A stretch of 64,000 nt of DNA, taken from Hippopus hippopus (Eukaryota; Mollusca; Bivalvia; Cardiida; Cardiidae). A program made the position numbers and the translations under genes. The stretch's first letter is position 1; every line of letters begins with the position of its first letter. The stretch is from positions 8,846,777-8,910,776 of the forward strand of contig OX328106.1 in assembly GCA_946811185.2 (NCBI GenBank). The letters are read 5' to 3'. Positions 10,231 to 21,997 of the stretch are shown here, piece by piece. Below the pieces are notes generated by a model that saw nothing but the letters and a program-made list of their open reading frames with translations, searched no databases and was not told the DNA's origin.

Positions 10231-11840
10231 TTCTTTGTATTGTAATAAATGATGAGCACAAGCAAAGGAGAAAATTTTCTATTACATGACGAATTACCTC
10301 CCTTTATTATCTGTTGATCTTAATTATTTTCAAATAAGGTCAATGAGGAGGGTAAGATGTCTTAAATAAAGTTATTCACTCGATAGTACCTAAACAGTGA
10401 AGTGGACGAAGGTTATCAACCTAAGCCTTTAAATTTCATTTGAATTTTCATAATGCTATTCACTGGTAACCACTGCTAAATCCAATACTATAAATGCAGT
10501 TCAATTTTCCTTAGTTTGTTATCTTTTTTTATTGGCGATAGTTTTCATTTAGGACGACCCATATTGACGTGTAAGTGAAGAATGACAAGATTTTGGGGGT
10601 ACAAGAACGAGATTTATTAGAATAATGTCAACATGTCAATTAAATTCAACTATGAATTATTGTTTTCTTTTTGTTCGCCGACATTTAAACAGCGCAGGTT
10701 TACGTTAGCAATGTAAATGAATATTTATGATATCTAATTGGTTTCCATTAGTCGCAATCGCCGTTTCTGGCGGTATCGAAATCGAAGACATTCTATCACT
10801 ACGTCGATTAAAATACTCAATCAAAATTTAACGTGAAATAAACAATAATCGCCAACTGTTTTCCAATTAACGGATTAGAATAACAACCGGTAACATGACA
10901 TACGTTGTGGAATATACAAGCCAACTGTGACCTGTCGATTACCGCCGAGGTGTGAAACAAGCGATTACCACACATTTCCGGTGCAAATTAGCTCGTGATC
11001 AAGGCAAGTAAAGGGAATTTTACCCGACTTTTTTGGGAGTAAATTAATCGACAGTTTTTATCGACAGTTGGAAAAATTAATCGACAGCTGAATTAATTAA
11101 TCGACAATTGTCGATAATGTCGATTGGCAGCGCGAGCACTGCATACATTTGTTACTGCGTTTCATTTCTCTTGCATTGAAAAGATTTATGAAACTATGCA
11201 ATGCTTAGGTTATATTGCCACTGTCCTCTAGAATGGCTCCACGTAGTTCAGATAAGTAATGTGGAGAAGGGGGACTTTATTCTGCTGTACACACTTTTTT
11301 TTCCTACTCATACATGTACCTGTCATGCCCAATTAGTGTTATATTTAGGAGATAAAGCCTGCAAACCAAACCATTGATTCTTTGCTAGTCGAGAAAGTTT
11401 ACGATCGGCGGACTTATCATTGAACATTGCAACGATCTAGTATGACTTAAATGGCCGACATGTAAATAACACATTTTTATTTTTTTATTAAAACAAGAAG
11501 AATGGAAATATAAGCACCGATGGTTTAAATCCGTAAGTAATTATTACATCAAATTTGAAACAGTATGACATTGAGATTTTACTTGACAGTAGTATCCTGA
11601 TAGATCTCCGTCATAATTTTACCGAAAGTTCTGAAATCAATTAGGTTTGTACCACTGTTGGTCTGATCAACATGTATAATTGCGTGTATGTAGTAAAGAT
11701 CTTTTTTGCAAGTGATTCTAACAGTTACTCCTCAGTTTGCTTTTGGAAAGTAGATCTATATCTAGTAATTTCTCTTTGAAAATCAAATATCATATAAACC
11801 TTTTCACTCAGTGCTCTGCTTCCCATTTAGTATACTCGAT
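10231..11840. other. Intronic stretch, mostly featureless
   Basis: Contains a small cluster of the word ATCGACA/TGTCGAT (about 11046-11125) and is otherwise without recognisable coding or repeat content. Confidence 0.5.
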
Positions 11841-11849
11841 TTCCCATTT

Positions 11850-12005
11850 TCTGCACACAATATCCCCGTTTGGTATACACAATGTCCCTGTTTGGTATAC
11901 ACAAAGTCCCCGTTTGGTATACACAATGTCCCCGGTTACTGTACACAAAGTCCCTGGTTAGTATACACAAAGTCCCCATTTGGTATACACAAAAGTCCCC
12001 ATTTT
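11850..12005. repeat. Minisatellite, unit about 21 bp
   Basis: About seven tandem units of GTATACACAAAGTCCCCGTTTG with small variations. GTCCCCGATTGG and GTCCCCGTTTGGAGGG plus a TG tract (12185-12205) follow. The short open frames on both strands here merely reflect a 21-bp period that has no stop codons. Confidence 0.85.
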
Positions 12006-12286
12006 GCATGTAAAAATTCACATGAAAAAATCTTTGATTTAGGATATTCTGTACTACTAGAAGCAAAATAGACTGTCCTGAAACCGTCAAAATCTTAATC
12101 TGAGTTGCTTACGATGATTGGAAATACAGGTCCCCGATTGGTAGGTTCCTAGCTTAGGTCCCCGTTTGGAGGGTTTTACAAGTATGTGTGTGTGTGTGAT
12201 TGTGTTTTTTTTTTTTCAAATCGTATTTAAACAGTGATTGATTCTGAATGCACTTATCTAACCTTCCACAAAGGTTTCTCAAATCT

Positions 12287-12425
12287 TTAACTCTATATCA
12301 CACAATCCCAAGTTTTAACAACCCAGAAGAAGACACCTTTTGAAAACCTTGTGGAAAAAGGAGAAAATGCTGGTAACCAGCATTTTCTCCTTTTCCAACG
12401 TTTACTATCCTTTCAAAGATAATTA
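12287..12425 (-). mobile_element. Family P MITE, truncated
   Basis: TTAACTCTATATCACACAATC through an intact hairpin (GGAGAAAATGCTGGT..ACCAGCATTTTCTCC). The distal arm stops after CCTTTCAAAGA. A hairpin scrap occurs at 12575-12610. Confidence 0.75.
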
Positions 12426-12429
12426 AAGT

Positions 12430-13800
12430 ACTGACAGTACTGAAAAAACTTCGAGCTGGCAATCAATTATTTGATGACAGGTTCAAGCGATAATTTATTC
12501 AGGAAAAAGTGTCTTAAACAATTCATCATAAAATTTCATATTCCTCTGGCCCAAGCAAGACAGCTTAAAAAGAAAACACGCAGGAAAGGAGAAAATCCTG
12601 GTAATTCTTATTTTTTGATATTGTTCTTAAGGTATACTACAACGCTTCTAGTGCAACATGGAATAACATTTATTATTAGTTGATAAATAAGGATTTATAC
12701 TGATATAAAATTTTTGCACATTTCTAACAAACCAAAAATTCCTTTGATGTCTATCTTGAAATTATTTGTTGATACTTTTGTTAGTTTCCTGAAAAGGGAG
12801 GTAATTATTATCTCCCTTTGTAATGAGAATATAGTGGTTTTAGATTTATAAATGATTATTCTAAGAAGGAAAAAAAGGAATAAGTGGCTTTGTTTAAGTA
12901 GTACAATAATACTCCTTTTTAATAATAGCAAATTTTGTAGGATAATATTATAGTGGAAATAGCTGTTTTCCATAAGGAGGGTACTACCTTAACTATTTCA
13001 GAGGAGATCAGAACATGAGGGCAATATTTTTTTGCCTGCAAGTACTTTAAAAACAGACAGGCCTGGTTTTCTTTTGTAGTAAAAGAATTCTATGTTGATC
13101 CCAACTGAACAAAACACCATGCTACATAGTTAAGCATGAATATCTGACAAAGAAAACAGGTACCTGCCAGGTAATTTTGCGTTTGAATGGTGCTGCACAC
13201 TTGATGCTCATTTCGAAAGAGAGAGGGAGAGAGAGAGAGGGAGGGAGAGAGAAAGTCAACATTTTTCATCTCATTTTATTTACTAAAACTGTTAAACACA
13301 CTACCTCTTGCACACAAACCAAAATGTAATCTGAAGTGACGTTTTAAGAAATTGCGAGCTGTACATATCATTTTCTGTTTGACTTACACATGCACATTCA
13401 GACAGTTTTTGCATTATAATGTTCCTAAGCCACAGGCTGCTTTTCAAAATTACTATTGTTGAAACTATGAGCAAATGGCATTACACGAGAAGGACAATTA
13501 CAATTTTGATTAAATTGCTTTGTGCTGCTCGAAGGAAACAGCTGCATTTTTTTTTTACTGCGAAAATAAGAAATATGAAACCTTGCTATATTTCAACTGA
13601 TACTGAACATGTCACAGGCAATCATATAACCAAGAAATCCAACAAAGGTATATGAAATGTAACCTGTATACCAAGAAGAATGACATCAGCGTGATGACTT
13701 ATCAAAAGGCGGGTACTTTACTCTATGGCTCAGCCATAGATGATCGTTTAATGTACCTAGGTGTGCAACACGCTTGGAAGAGAGCGTATTCTTACAAATA
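12430..13800. other. Intronic stretch with a GA microsatellite
   Basis: GA-rich tract at about 13217-13255. Nothing else recognised. Confidence 0.5.
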
Positions 13801-14117
13801 TTGATTGAATTTGCGTTTATTTATTTATCTATCGTCGCCACCGGTTGCCAATATGGGCGACGCCCCCCGGAAAGCTGTTAGTATTGTTACGGGGGATAGT
13901 GCAGATATAGGACGAAACACATCTTAAGTTACGCCTGGTTCTTTTAAGTGCTCGGTTTATAGCACCGTCACACGGGACCTCGGTTTGACGTCTCATCCGA
14001 AAGACTATTAGTAATTTTAGATGGCCAGCCGTGCGGATCGAACCCACACCCTCAAGTGACTCGAAACATCACGGTTCACGAGTCCTACGCTCTACCTACT
14101 GAGCTATGCGGGCTGGT
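13801..14117 (-). mobile_element. tRNA-derived SINE (family S1), full copy
   Basis: Read on the minus strand: a tRNA-like head with A box (GCATAGCTCAGTAGGTAGAGC) and B box (GGTTCGATCCG), then a conserved body (CTTTCGGATGAGACGTCAAAC..GAGGTCCCGTGTGACG..) and a tail ending TAAACGCAAATTCAAT. The architecture is that of the tRNA-headed SINE superfamilies known in molluscs. Which superfamily (V-SINE or MetaSINE) needs a consensus alignment. Confidence 0.8.
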
Positions 14118-14132
14118 CAAGTACAATTAGTT

Positions 14133-14364
14133 TGATTGAATTTGTGTTTATTTATCGTCGCCACCAGTTGCCCATATGGGCGACACCCCCTGAAGGCTGT
14201 TAGTATTGTTATGGGGGATAGTGTAGATACAGGACGAAACCTATCTTAAGTTACGCCTGGTTCTTTTACGTGCTTGGTGTATAGCACCATCACACGGGAC
14301 CTCAAGTGACTCGAAACATCACGTTCAAGAGTCCTACGCTCTACCAACTGAGCTATGCGGGCTA
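14133..14364 (-). mobile_element. S1 SINE with internal deletion
   Basis: Same tail and body as the neighbouring copy, but the segment between ACGGGACCTC and AAGTGACTCGAAACATC is missing. This removes part of the body and of the head, including the B box. Confidence 0.75.
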
Positions 14365-14376
14365 GTACTATTAGTG

Positions 14377-14835
14377 ATTGATTGAATTTGCGTTTATCGT
14401 CACCACTGGTTGTCCATATAGGCGACGCCCCCTGAAGGCTATTAGTATTGTTACAGTGGATAATGCAGATACAGGACGAACCCCGTCTTGATTGAATTTG
14501 TGTTTATTTATCGTCGCCACCGGTTGCCCATATGCGCGACGCCCCCTGAAGGCTGTTAGTATTGTTACTGGGGATAGTGCAGATACAGGACGAAGCCTAT
14601 CTTAAGTTACGCCTGGTTCTTTTACGTGCTCGGTGTATAGCACCGTCACATGGGACCTCGGTTTAACGTCTCATCCGAAAGACTATTAGTAATTTTAGGT
14701 GGCCAGCCGTGGGGATCGAACCCACACCCTCCAAAGACTCGAAACATCACGTTCACGAGTCCTACGCTCTACCTATTGAGCTATGCGGGCTGGTCGAACC
14801 CCGTCTTAAGTTACGCCTGGTTCTTTATACATTAT
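14377..14835 (-). mobile_element. S1 SINE fragment interrupted by another S1 SINE
   Basis: Pieces 14377-14489 and 14795-14833 are one older SINE body (..CAGGACGAACCCCGTCTT | AAGTTACGCCTGGTTC). The 13-base CGAACCCCGTCTT flanks the inserted copy on both sides (14477-14489 and 14795-14807), a target site duplication. Confidence 0.85.
14490..14794 (-). mobile_element. S1 SINE, full copy with 13-bp target duplication
   Basis: 305 bp. Tail GATTGAATTTGTGTTTATTTA at its left, tRNA-like head GCCCGCATAGCTCAATAGG at its right (minus-strand reading). The insertion boundaries are fixed by the duplicated CGAACCCCGTCTT in the host SINE. Confidence 0.88.
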
Positions 14836-15723
14836 GCTATTTGTTCTTACATTGGGCTTTCATATTTGCGTATGACTAAATAATTCAGCCTTTTTCAAAA
14901 TTTCCCTTGTTTCAAATTTCTTTTATCATAAAATATAATTGCGAAGAATATTTAGGGTTAGACACGATAACGTCATCGTCTTCAAATATTGTTTTAATGG
15001 ATTATTTAGTAAAGGGAGATAATTAATCTTGATCACCAACAAAGTCGTTTGCATTGATTTCTGATATATTTTAGTTGTGGATTTTTCTATCTAGATATTC
15101 TATATATTTTTCATGTTCTGCATATAAGGTTTATTACAAAATTTTTTAGCAATATGAGGTTTTATTTTTAACACATACTTACTATAAATTTGCCAAAAAA
15201 GTTGCATACACCAGATGGTAGTCACGAAACAGAACATTGGTCGTTTGTATAAATAATACCTACTCGGAGATCCTGACCACTGATCAAGATCCAGTCGTTC
15301 ATTTTTTGTTTTTTTATTTAAGATTTCATTCTACCATACCAAATGACTAGACAAACCATTAGACTCGTGCAAGTTCAAAGCATCTAGTACAATTTCTAAT
15401 ATAAGAATCTGCCTAGTAGTAAACACTGTGGAGAAAGGAGAAATTACAGTTCTTGCAATGTTTTGCTTCTTTTCAAAGACAAATCCTTTAACTTGAGCCA
15501 AATTTAATATGTCAACAGCAAATTTTCTAAACTTTGAGGATCCATTGGTTTGTCTTCTGGTGGAGAGGTAAATTAAGCGCTGTCTTGACCCACTGCCGAT
15601 TATATGAGGCTTAGCTGATGAGATTTTTAGCTGGTGGATCGAAAAAAATTGTCAAAAAAAAGTAGTATTAACTCATTTTCATACCATGATTTCAAATATC
15701 TGCCTCTTCAAAGTCGAAAAAAC
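14836..15723. other. Intronic stretch with one decayed P remnant
   Basis: A degraded P hairpin may lie at 15425-15500 (GTGGAGAAAGGAGAAATTAC..). Otherwise nothing is recognised. Confidence 0.45.
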
Positions 15724-16545
15724 TAAGAGGCCCTTGAGGGCCTGAAATCACTCAGCTGGCAGTTATTTCGCTTTTTTGCTAGCATACATTATGAATTAAT
15801 GATGCAAAAAGGAAAAAAACAGAAAAAAAAGGGGGGGGGGGAGCCTAGGATGTTCTTGCAACTGGGCTTGAACCCAGTAGGACAGTATAAGTAGGCATGG
15901 TGAATTAGTAATAGTAATAAAAACTGAAGAACAATCCTAGCAAATTCAAAGAAATGAGACTAATAATGTGGACTTTGTTGAGTAACTATACTAAGTCATC
16001 AGATGGCTGCTTTTCCTGAACTGATTAGTACATTTTCTTTACTTTTAAAGAGTTCAATCCTTTGATGAACCAAATGATCTTTGCAAGTTTGAAAAGAATT
16101 GGATTAAAAATGTGGACTTCATTGCCTAAACATGCAATAGAAATTTTCAACTTTAAATGGCAACTTTTCCTACATTCATTGTCGGAGTTTTTTCAAGATC
16201 AACAGAGCTCTTGATGATACAAAGCAACTGTGCAAGTTTCACGAAAATTTGACCACAAATGCAGACTTTATCACGTAAACAAAAAATGGAAATTTTTAAA
16301 TTCAAATGGCTACCTTTCCCATGCTGATTGTCAGATTCTTTTTTTGAAAATCAATAGCGTTGAAGCTATTGATGAAATAAACAAACTGTGCAACTTTCAC
16401 AAAATTCTGACCACAAATGTACACTTTATATCCTTTTAAAACAAGAAAAAGACTAAGGAAATATGGACAAACAGAGGGACGACGGAAACCACATCATGAC
16501 ATAAGATCTGTTGGCTTTCAGCCAGTACGACTGAAAAAAAAGCTG
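15724..16545 (-). mobile_element. H2-like Helitron-type element, minus strand
   Basis: Read on the minus strand it starts CAGCTTTTTTTTCAGTCG.. with the TACTGGCTGAAAGCCA hairpin and a GTCGTCC-rich lead. It contains about three tandem units of roughly 170 bp (GTGCAAGTTTCACGAAAAT.. on the plus strand) and ends with the hairpin CAGGCCCTCAAGGGCCTC then TTAG. A G-run and A-rich tract sit near 15810-15845. Confidence 0.65.
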
Positions 16546-16555
16546 AGATGGTAAA

Positions 16556-17000
16556 AACTCAACTCTACAACACAAAATTTTGGACTTGTCAAAATTGAAT
16601 GCATTTGCAGATGATAGGGTGGGCTAAATGTGCACCATTTGATTTGTTTGTTTGTATTGGAGTTTAACGCCATTTTAACAGCTTAGGTCATATCATGGTG
16701 GTCAGTGACATGCAAACTTTATGTGTTTCCTGGCTTGATCACACAAGTACTAACACAACTTTCTTTCCAAAGCTACTGACTACTTCTCACATGCATCAGA
16801 GGTGAGAGGCGAAAAATCACCAGAAAGAATTAAGGTTTGCCACAACCGGGTATCAAACCCGCAATCTCCAGGTCACCAGTCAGATATGCTAGCTGTATGG
16901 CTAAAAAAAATTCTGGGAAAAGGAGGAAGAAACGGCTACCAATAGATCAACACTTCTCTTTTTCCCATTATTTTTTCAACAGCCTCCTCAGGATCGGTAA
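16556..17000 (+). mobile_element. Family P MITE split by a SINE
   Basis: Left arm AACTCTACAACACAAAATTTTGG at 16556-16638 and the hairpin continuation TTCTGGGAAAAGGAGG from 16908 are separated by a SINE. The hairpin is decayed. Confidence 0.65.
16640..16903 (-). mobile_element. tRNA-derived SINE (family S2)
   Basis: Minus-strand reading: tRNA-like head TAGCCATACAGCTAGC.. with B box GGGTTTGATACCC, a body, and a tail ending GGCGTTAAACTCCAATACAAA. It sits inside a family P element. Confidence 0.65.
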
Positions 17001-17136
17001 AACAGAAAATTCGGGAAACTTGCATTTTCTCCTTTTCCAGACATGATTTTACCCAATCAAAGATAGACGTCAAGTTTTGAGCTACATTTGATATTTTAAA
17101 TTTGGTTACGTCCAAAGTTTTGCTGTATGGTAGAGT
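17000..17136 (-). mobile_element. Family P MITE, partial
   Basis: GAAACTTGCATTTTCTCCTTT through GTTTTGCTGTATGGTAGAGTTAA. The left arm merges with the previous copy. Confidence 0.6.
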
Positions 17137-17435
17137 TAAACAGTTACAAATTTGGAAAAAAAAAACAGATCACACATTTAATCTATCTTTTTTTTTTTTT
17201 ATGAGTTTTAACTTTAAAAAAAAAAGAAACGGTAAAACAAAACAAGAAAGCTTACTTATTTCAGCAATCTAACATTATGACAATTTATGACTGAATACAT
17301 TTTCTTTTCATTAGGTTTACAGTTGATCTAAATCTACTCCAGTCTCCAGTTAAACTTACACCGTATTAGTTACTTTCACTAAAAATAGTATTATTTCACA
17401 AAATCGGGCAAAAAAGATTTAAAGTATCTATAAGC

Positions 17436-17530
17436 TGAGAAAAGGAGAAAATAAAGGTTACCAATATTTTCTTCATTTTCCACATTTTCTACCATAAATA
17501 CAAATTTTCACATTGGACGACAAAGAACTG
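17436..17530 (-). mobile_element. Degraded family P hairpin
   Basis: GAGAAAAGGAGAAAATAAAGGTTACC and TCTTCATTTTCCAC. The termini are lost. Confidence 0.5.
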
Positions 17531-17776
17531 AATGTTGAACAGTGGTCATAATCAAATTTACTGTATTACTTCCCTTTTATATCTATATCAAAGACGTAAT
17601 TTTTTTGCTGAATATGAAGTATACAACCTTTTGTTGAAAAAGTTTAGTATGTGTTAAAAAATAGATGACAAAAATGGTGAATTTGTGGACGCTTTCTGTT
17701 ATTTTTTATAATCCCAACCTTACGCTCTGCAAGAAAAGGTAAATTTAAATTGCAACTACACGCCTGTACCAGGCTA

Positions 17777-18041
17777 GACCAGCCTGCATAGCTCAGTTGG
17801 TAGAGCGTAGGATTCGTGATCATGAGGGTGTGGGTTCGATCCCCACGGCTTGCCATCTAAAATTACTAATAGTCTTTCGGATGAGACGTTAAACCGAGGT
17901 CCCGTGTGACGGTGCTATACACCGAGCACGTTAAAGAACCAGGCGAAACTTAGGATGGGTTTCGTCCTGTATCTGCACTATCCCCCGTAACAATACTAAC
18001 AGCCTTCAGGTGGCGTCGCCCATATGGCAAACCGGTGGTAT
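17777..18041 (+). mobile_element. S1 SINE, plus strand
   Basis: tRNA-like head at 17781-17854 (A box TAGCTCAGTTGGTAGAGCG, B box GGGTTCGATCCC), then CTTTCGGATGAGACGTTAAAC.., GAGGTCCCGTGTGACGG.., ending near GGCAAACCGGTGG. The head does not fold into a normal anticodon arm and continues into the SINE body, so it is not a tRNA gene. Confidence 0.82.
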
Positions 18042-18103
18042 AGATCTAGTGGATGATCAACAAAATTCTTTTTCTAAATATTATGAAATATATAACTGAA
18101 TCT

Positions 18104-18326
18104 TTAACTCTTTACCACACAACCCATACTTTTAACTACGCTGAAAGAGAAGGCTTTGGAAAGCATTGTGAGAATAAGAGAGAATGCCGGTAAACAGCAT
18201 TTTCTCCTCACACAAAGTTTTCTGCCCTATCACTCACAAATAGCACCATTTGAGCCAAATTTAATTTGTTGTCTAAAAATTTTGATTTTGACAAGTCCAA
18301 GATTTTGTTAGTTGGTAAAGGGTTAA
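18104..18326 (-). mobile_element. Family P MITE, TTAA at both ends
   Basis: 223 bp, TTAACTCTTTACCACACAAC to TTGGTAAAGGGTTAA. The left half of the hairpin is altered (GAGAATGCCGGTAAACAGC). Confidence 0.88.
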
Positions 18327-18347
18327 AATACATACAGTACTTGCTAT

Positions 18348-18597
18348 ATGAACCATGCTCTGTCAAAAGGGGGCTGAATGCATCTGCAAAAAGTATCATA
18401 GCTCAGCCTGCGCATGCTGACCTGGGCTGAAACTTTTTATCTTTGGTCAATTTTCTGACTATCAAAAGACCAGAATACCTCAGAATTCAGTTGTTTGTTG
18501 CACAAACTGAATTTTATGGATCTATGATAATTTGATGAATTGCTTGGTAAAGTGTGTCATGGAGATGCATTTAACCACTTTTTACCAGAGCATCCAT
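18348..18597 (+). mobile_element. Family G element, full copy
   Basis: ATGAACCATGCTCTGTCAAAAG..GAATGCATCTG at the left, CAGCCTGCGCATGCTGACC core, and ATGCATTTAACCACTTTTTACCAGAGCATC at the right, imperfectly inverted to the left end. It begins about 20 bases after a P element. Confidence 0.65.
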
Positions 18598-19034
18598 CAT
18601 ATCAATCGTCTGCGCATTTCATATTCTTCGAAGATTCGACCTGTCTGCTATGACGCATCGCCCATACCATATACAAGGTACAAGGGAAAGGTAGGGCTTA
18701 TATTGAAGCTATTACCCAAGACTGAAGGGGCTGTTTTAATAAATGGCCTGTGCATAGGTTACATGCTAGCTGATCATAGCTGAATAAATAGCACTAGTAA
18801 ACGTTTATTTCATTTTAAAATTCAAAGTTACGGTTGTCATTTTGAAAAGCAGTCGGGTTCTGTACCCAGAATGCCAAATCAGATAGATGTGTATTTGAAG
18901 ACTGCCATCTAGCAGAAGATAATGTAATATCAGTTTCAAAGCAAGGAAGGCAAGTGTTTGTTGACAAATAAGTAAGTCACTGATTATTTTCTGTAACTTT
19001 CAGTTAATTTCTTTAATTTTGCAGCGTGAAATTC

Positions 19035-19225
19035 ACAGAGTTCCAAATTGACGCATTTGCAGGCAATAATTTAAATGTGATTCAACTGATTGAATTAAAT
19101 TTGTTTTTTTAAGAATGGGAAACATTGTGGGAAAAATAGAAAAAATGCTCATTACCAGCATTTTCTCTTTTTCTCATATTGTTTTCAAAAGGATCTTTCT
19201 TATGGTCATAAAAACTTGGGATTGT
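19035..19225 (+). mobile_element. Family P MITE
   Basis: CAAATTGACGCATTTGCAGGC through GGATTGTGTGATAAAAGG. The left terminus is lost. A decayed relative may continue at 19275-19470. Confidence 0.65.
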
Positions 19226-19479
19226 GTGATAAAAGGTTAGGTTTTTACACTGACTGAACATTAAAGAGTTAAGCTTGTATCAAATGATTGCACTTTTCCT
19301 TTGTTTTCTAGAAAGTAAGAGGAAATCATTGTCCTTTTCCAACAATGTTTTCTAGATTCATGTATTGACAACAAAGTTCAAAACTTGAATGAGGATTCAT
19401 TTGATTTGTTGTCCAAAAATGAATCTGCAAAGACATGTCAAGAATAAGAAGTCTGATAAATAAGGTAGTTAAAAATGAA

Positions 19480-20205
19480 AATATTATCCATAGCAGCCTT
19501 GGTATCCAGATCAAAAGAATTTGGTCCTTTGCTGTATTACCTCAATGTGGTGTTTTTGTTCTGTTTGCTGCGACAGTTCAAACTAATTGGCAAGAAAAAT
19601 AAAAAAAAAATGGATATCTGCGTCTCTTCCAGTGGTTGATAAGGGATGCAACCAAAACAAAATAAAAATAACTTGTACCAACCTTGATCTCATGGGGCAT
19701 GGCTAACCTTTGACATCAGTCGACTAGTTTATTTTTCATTTAATGGCCACAAGCCAATCCGGAATTGTTTGCTGTACTTTCTTAAATCTACGCACACACA
19801 ATACTTTATCAATTCTTTGCTTTATGGTTTTCGGCTACTCACAATGATTTCCATATTACCAATTAATTGTCAATCTAAAATGTGATGAGCTAAAACATAG
19901 CTCTGCCCTGCCAGGTCAAATTTTACAGCCTATACTTTTAGTAAGATATGGTCTATTTTTTATGTTTAAAAAAGGTCCCCAAATTCCACTGTTAGTCACC
20001 ATATAAAATGTTGTTAATTCTGTACTAAAGTTTAGTTGCAAGCCATCAACCCTTATCAAATGATAAACTGATACCAAAGTTGAGAAAAATATTATTGGCA
20101 GTGTTGTTTTAACTAATTTGTACACTTCTGAAAGTAAGTCACACCCACTTTGAAAGTAGAAATTTCACCTATATGTTTTTTTCTCTTTTTACTGTGCATG
20201 ACATA
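19480..20205. other. Intronic stretch without recognised features
   Basis: No coding or repeat signal that I can name. Confidence 0.45.
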
Positions 20206-20210
20206 AATGT

Positions 20211-20410
20211 AGACTTGTCCAGATTGAAAGCATTTGCAGTCGACAATTTGAATGTGGCACAAGTGGTGAAATTTGCCTTTGATAAGGCATAAAACAATGT
20301 GGGAAAAGGAGTAAAGGCTAGTTACCAGCATTTTCTCCTTCTACAATTTTTTAAAAGGTTATGTTCATAGGGTCATTAAAACTGAGAGAACTTTGTGTGC
20401 TAAAGCGTTA
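20211..20410 (+). mobile_element. Family P MITE
   Basis: TAGACTTGTCCAGATTGAAAG through GTGTGCTAAAGCGTTAA. The hairpin is shortened on its right half. Confidence 0.75.
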
Positions 20411-21720
20411 ATTCTTTAAACATATATGTATCTATCTTTTTTTGATAAAAAAAAAAACATGTTCATAGTCTATTTATAATGGTGCCTAAAAATTGTTTAA
20501 ATATAATTAGGATATGTTTTATCAATAGTTCTTCCCATTTATGAAAATAAGGCACATATCTGCCCAGGGATCTTATAAGATCCCTGATCTGCCATAAAGC
20601 AACATTTAAAATCACAAACTTAAAATTGGAAATTACAAAAAAAAAAGGTCTTACATTTTAGAACATGACTTTTTATTTGCAAAGATCAAAGAATAAAAAC
20701 ACTTTAAAACTCATGGGAACATTTTTTTACTTTATTAGGTAAATTTTGACTCCACTTACCACAATGCACGTTTTAACCGTACTTTGGTACGTTTTAGTTT
20801 GGGTACATTTTGCCTGTAGACAGTTAACAATCCAGAACTTGGTTGAAATATATCCAGAAGATCTAAAAAAAAAAAATAGTGTCAAATTTTTACCTTGTAT
20901 CGAATCCCGCTTACGTGCACGAACAATCGTTAAAAAATTTGACAGTCATGAACTTGTATCGTTGCTTGGAAACACTAAAATGGTTGTTCAGTTAAAATTT
21001 CGATGGACCCGGTGGGGTTTAGATAAATAATAAATATACCGGTATATACCGGGTGCTGCATGCAATTACTTTCCCCCTTGTCGTCTATAAGTCACATATT
21101 ATGTAATATTTGTAATCGCTTTAGGGTTTACTAATTTGACTATTTTTTTTCTCCTTTACACTAGTGTGAAAAAATTAACAAAGTTATAGAATAACGTACA
21201 ACACGCAAAAAGGAATGTGACGCATGACTAGCCCACTAGATCAAAGCACTTTGGTATCAAATGATCGATTCTTATGAGTCGTACCTGTGGAAGATAATTT
21301 TTACTATTTATATCCAAAAATTTACATTTTGGACCTTTCAAATTCAATACCCTATCGTAAATCGAACTTAACTTTTAAATGGTTTTTTATAAGATCTTTT
21401 ATGCCTAGTCTAGCATACAAATCTTAATTTCGAAGAAAAAAGGTTTGAAGGGTCGGAATCTGTTTCACTGTACGTCGATAGTAAGTGTAAACATCCGGCA
21501 ATTGTACAGGGAGTTTTACTCTGGGAGCTGTTTCCGGAGGATTCAAAGGTTATGTAGGTCAAGATTTTTGCTGTTGATCCTGTTTTATATACTCAGTTCC
21601 ATAAATAAGTGTGCACTTAATTTTCTTTTATTTCTCGTCGCATGTTTTACTGAAGACCAACAAATTTGGTATCATACTTTAATTCTGAGTCTGTAGAAAA
21701 TGCCAGGCTAATCAGATTTT
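20411..21720. other. Intronic stretch without recognised features
   Basis: A 94-codon open frame at 20746-21030 has no recognisable domain, and its codons include an A-run. I do not call it a gene. Confidence 0.45.
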
Positions 21721-21723
21721 GAC

Positions 21724-21997
21724 TAACAGAAAGTTTAAGTTAGGTTTTTGCAGTTTAAATGAAGGTGGTACTAAAATCAAAGTTGCAAAAGTACTCAAAG
21801 ACTAAGGTAACATTAAAGTTAGGTTTTGGCCACCGCTATCGTTCAGGAATGGAATAACATTCCTGATGCAATGATTTTACGTTATGTAAGGTCTATGCCA
21901 CGTCGAATGATTGCCTGTATTGACAGCAGAGGTGGTCATACAAGATACTGATTGAAAAATTACAAGAACTTTAAGAAAAACCTAACTTTAATGTTAG
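21724..21997 (+). mobile_element. Deleted Tc1-like DNA transposon
   Basis: Inverted copies of AACATTAAAGTTAGGTTTT occur at 21809-21827 and, reverse-complemented, 21977-21995. A similar stretch AGTTTAAGTTAGGTTTTTGC at 21731 may be the original left end. The interior retains only the transposase C-terminus. Confidence 0.65.
21832..21951 (+). pseudogene. Tc1-family transposase, C-terminal fragment
   Basis: An open frame of 39 codons plus TGA reads TAIVQEWNNIPDAMILRYVR then SMPRRMIACIDSRGGHTRY. This is the conserved C-terminal end of Tc1-like transposases (the SMPRR..ACI..RGGHTRY pattern), located just inside the right terminal repeat where it belongs. The catalytic DDE region and DNA-binding domains are absent, so the element cannot move by itself. 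Confidence 0.75.

Noticed and set aside
17781..17854. tRNA gene with A and B boxes
   Set aside because: The anticodon arm does not fold properly and the sequence runs straight into the conserved SINE body found in four other copies.
20746..21030. 94-codon open frame beginning with a signal-peptide-like segment
   Set aside because: No recognisable domain, an internal A-run, and no splice or promoter context.
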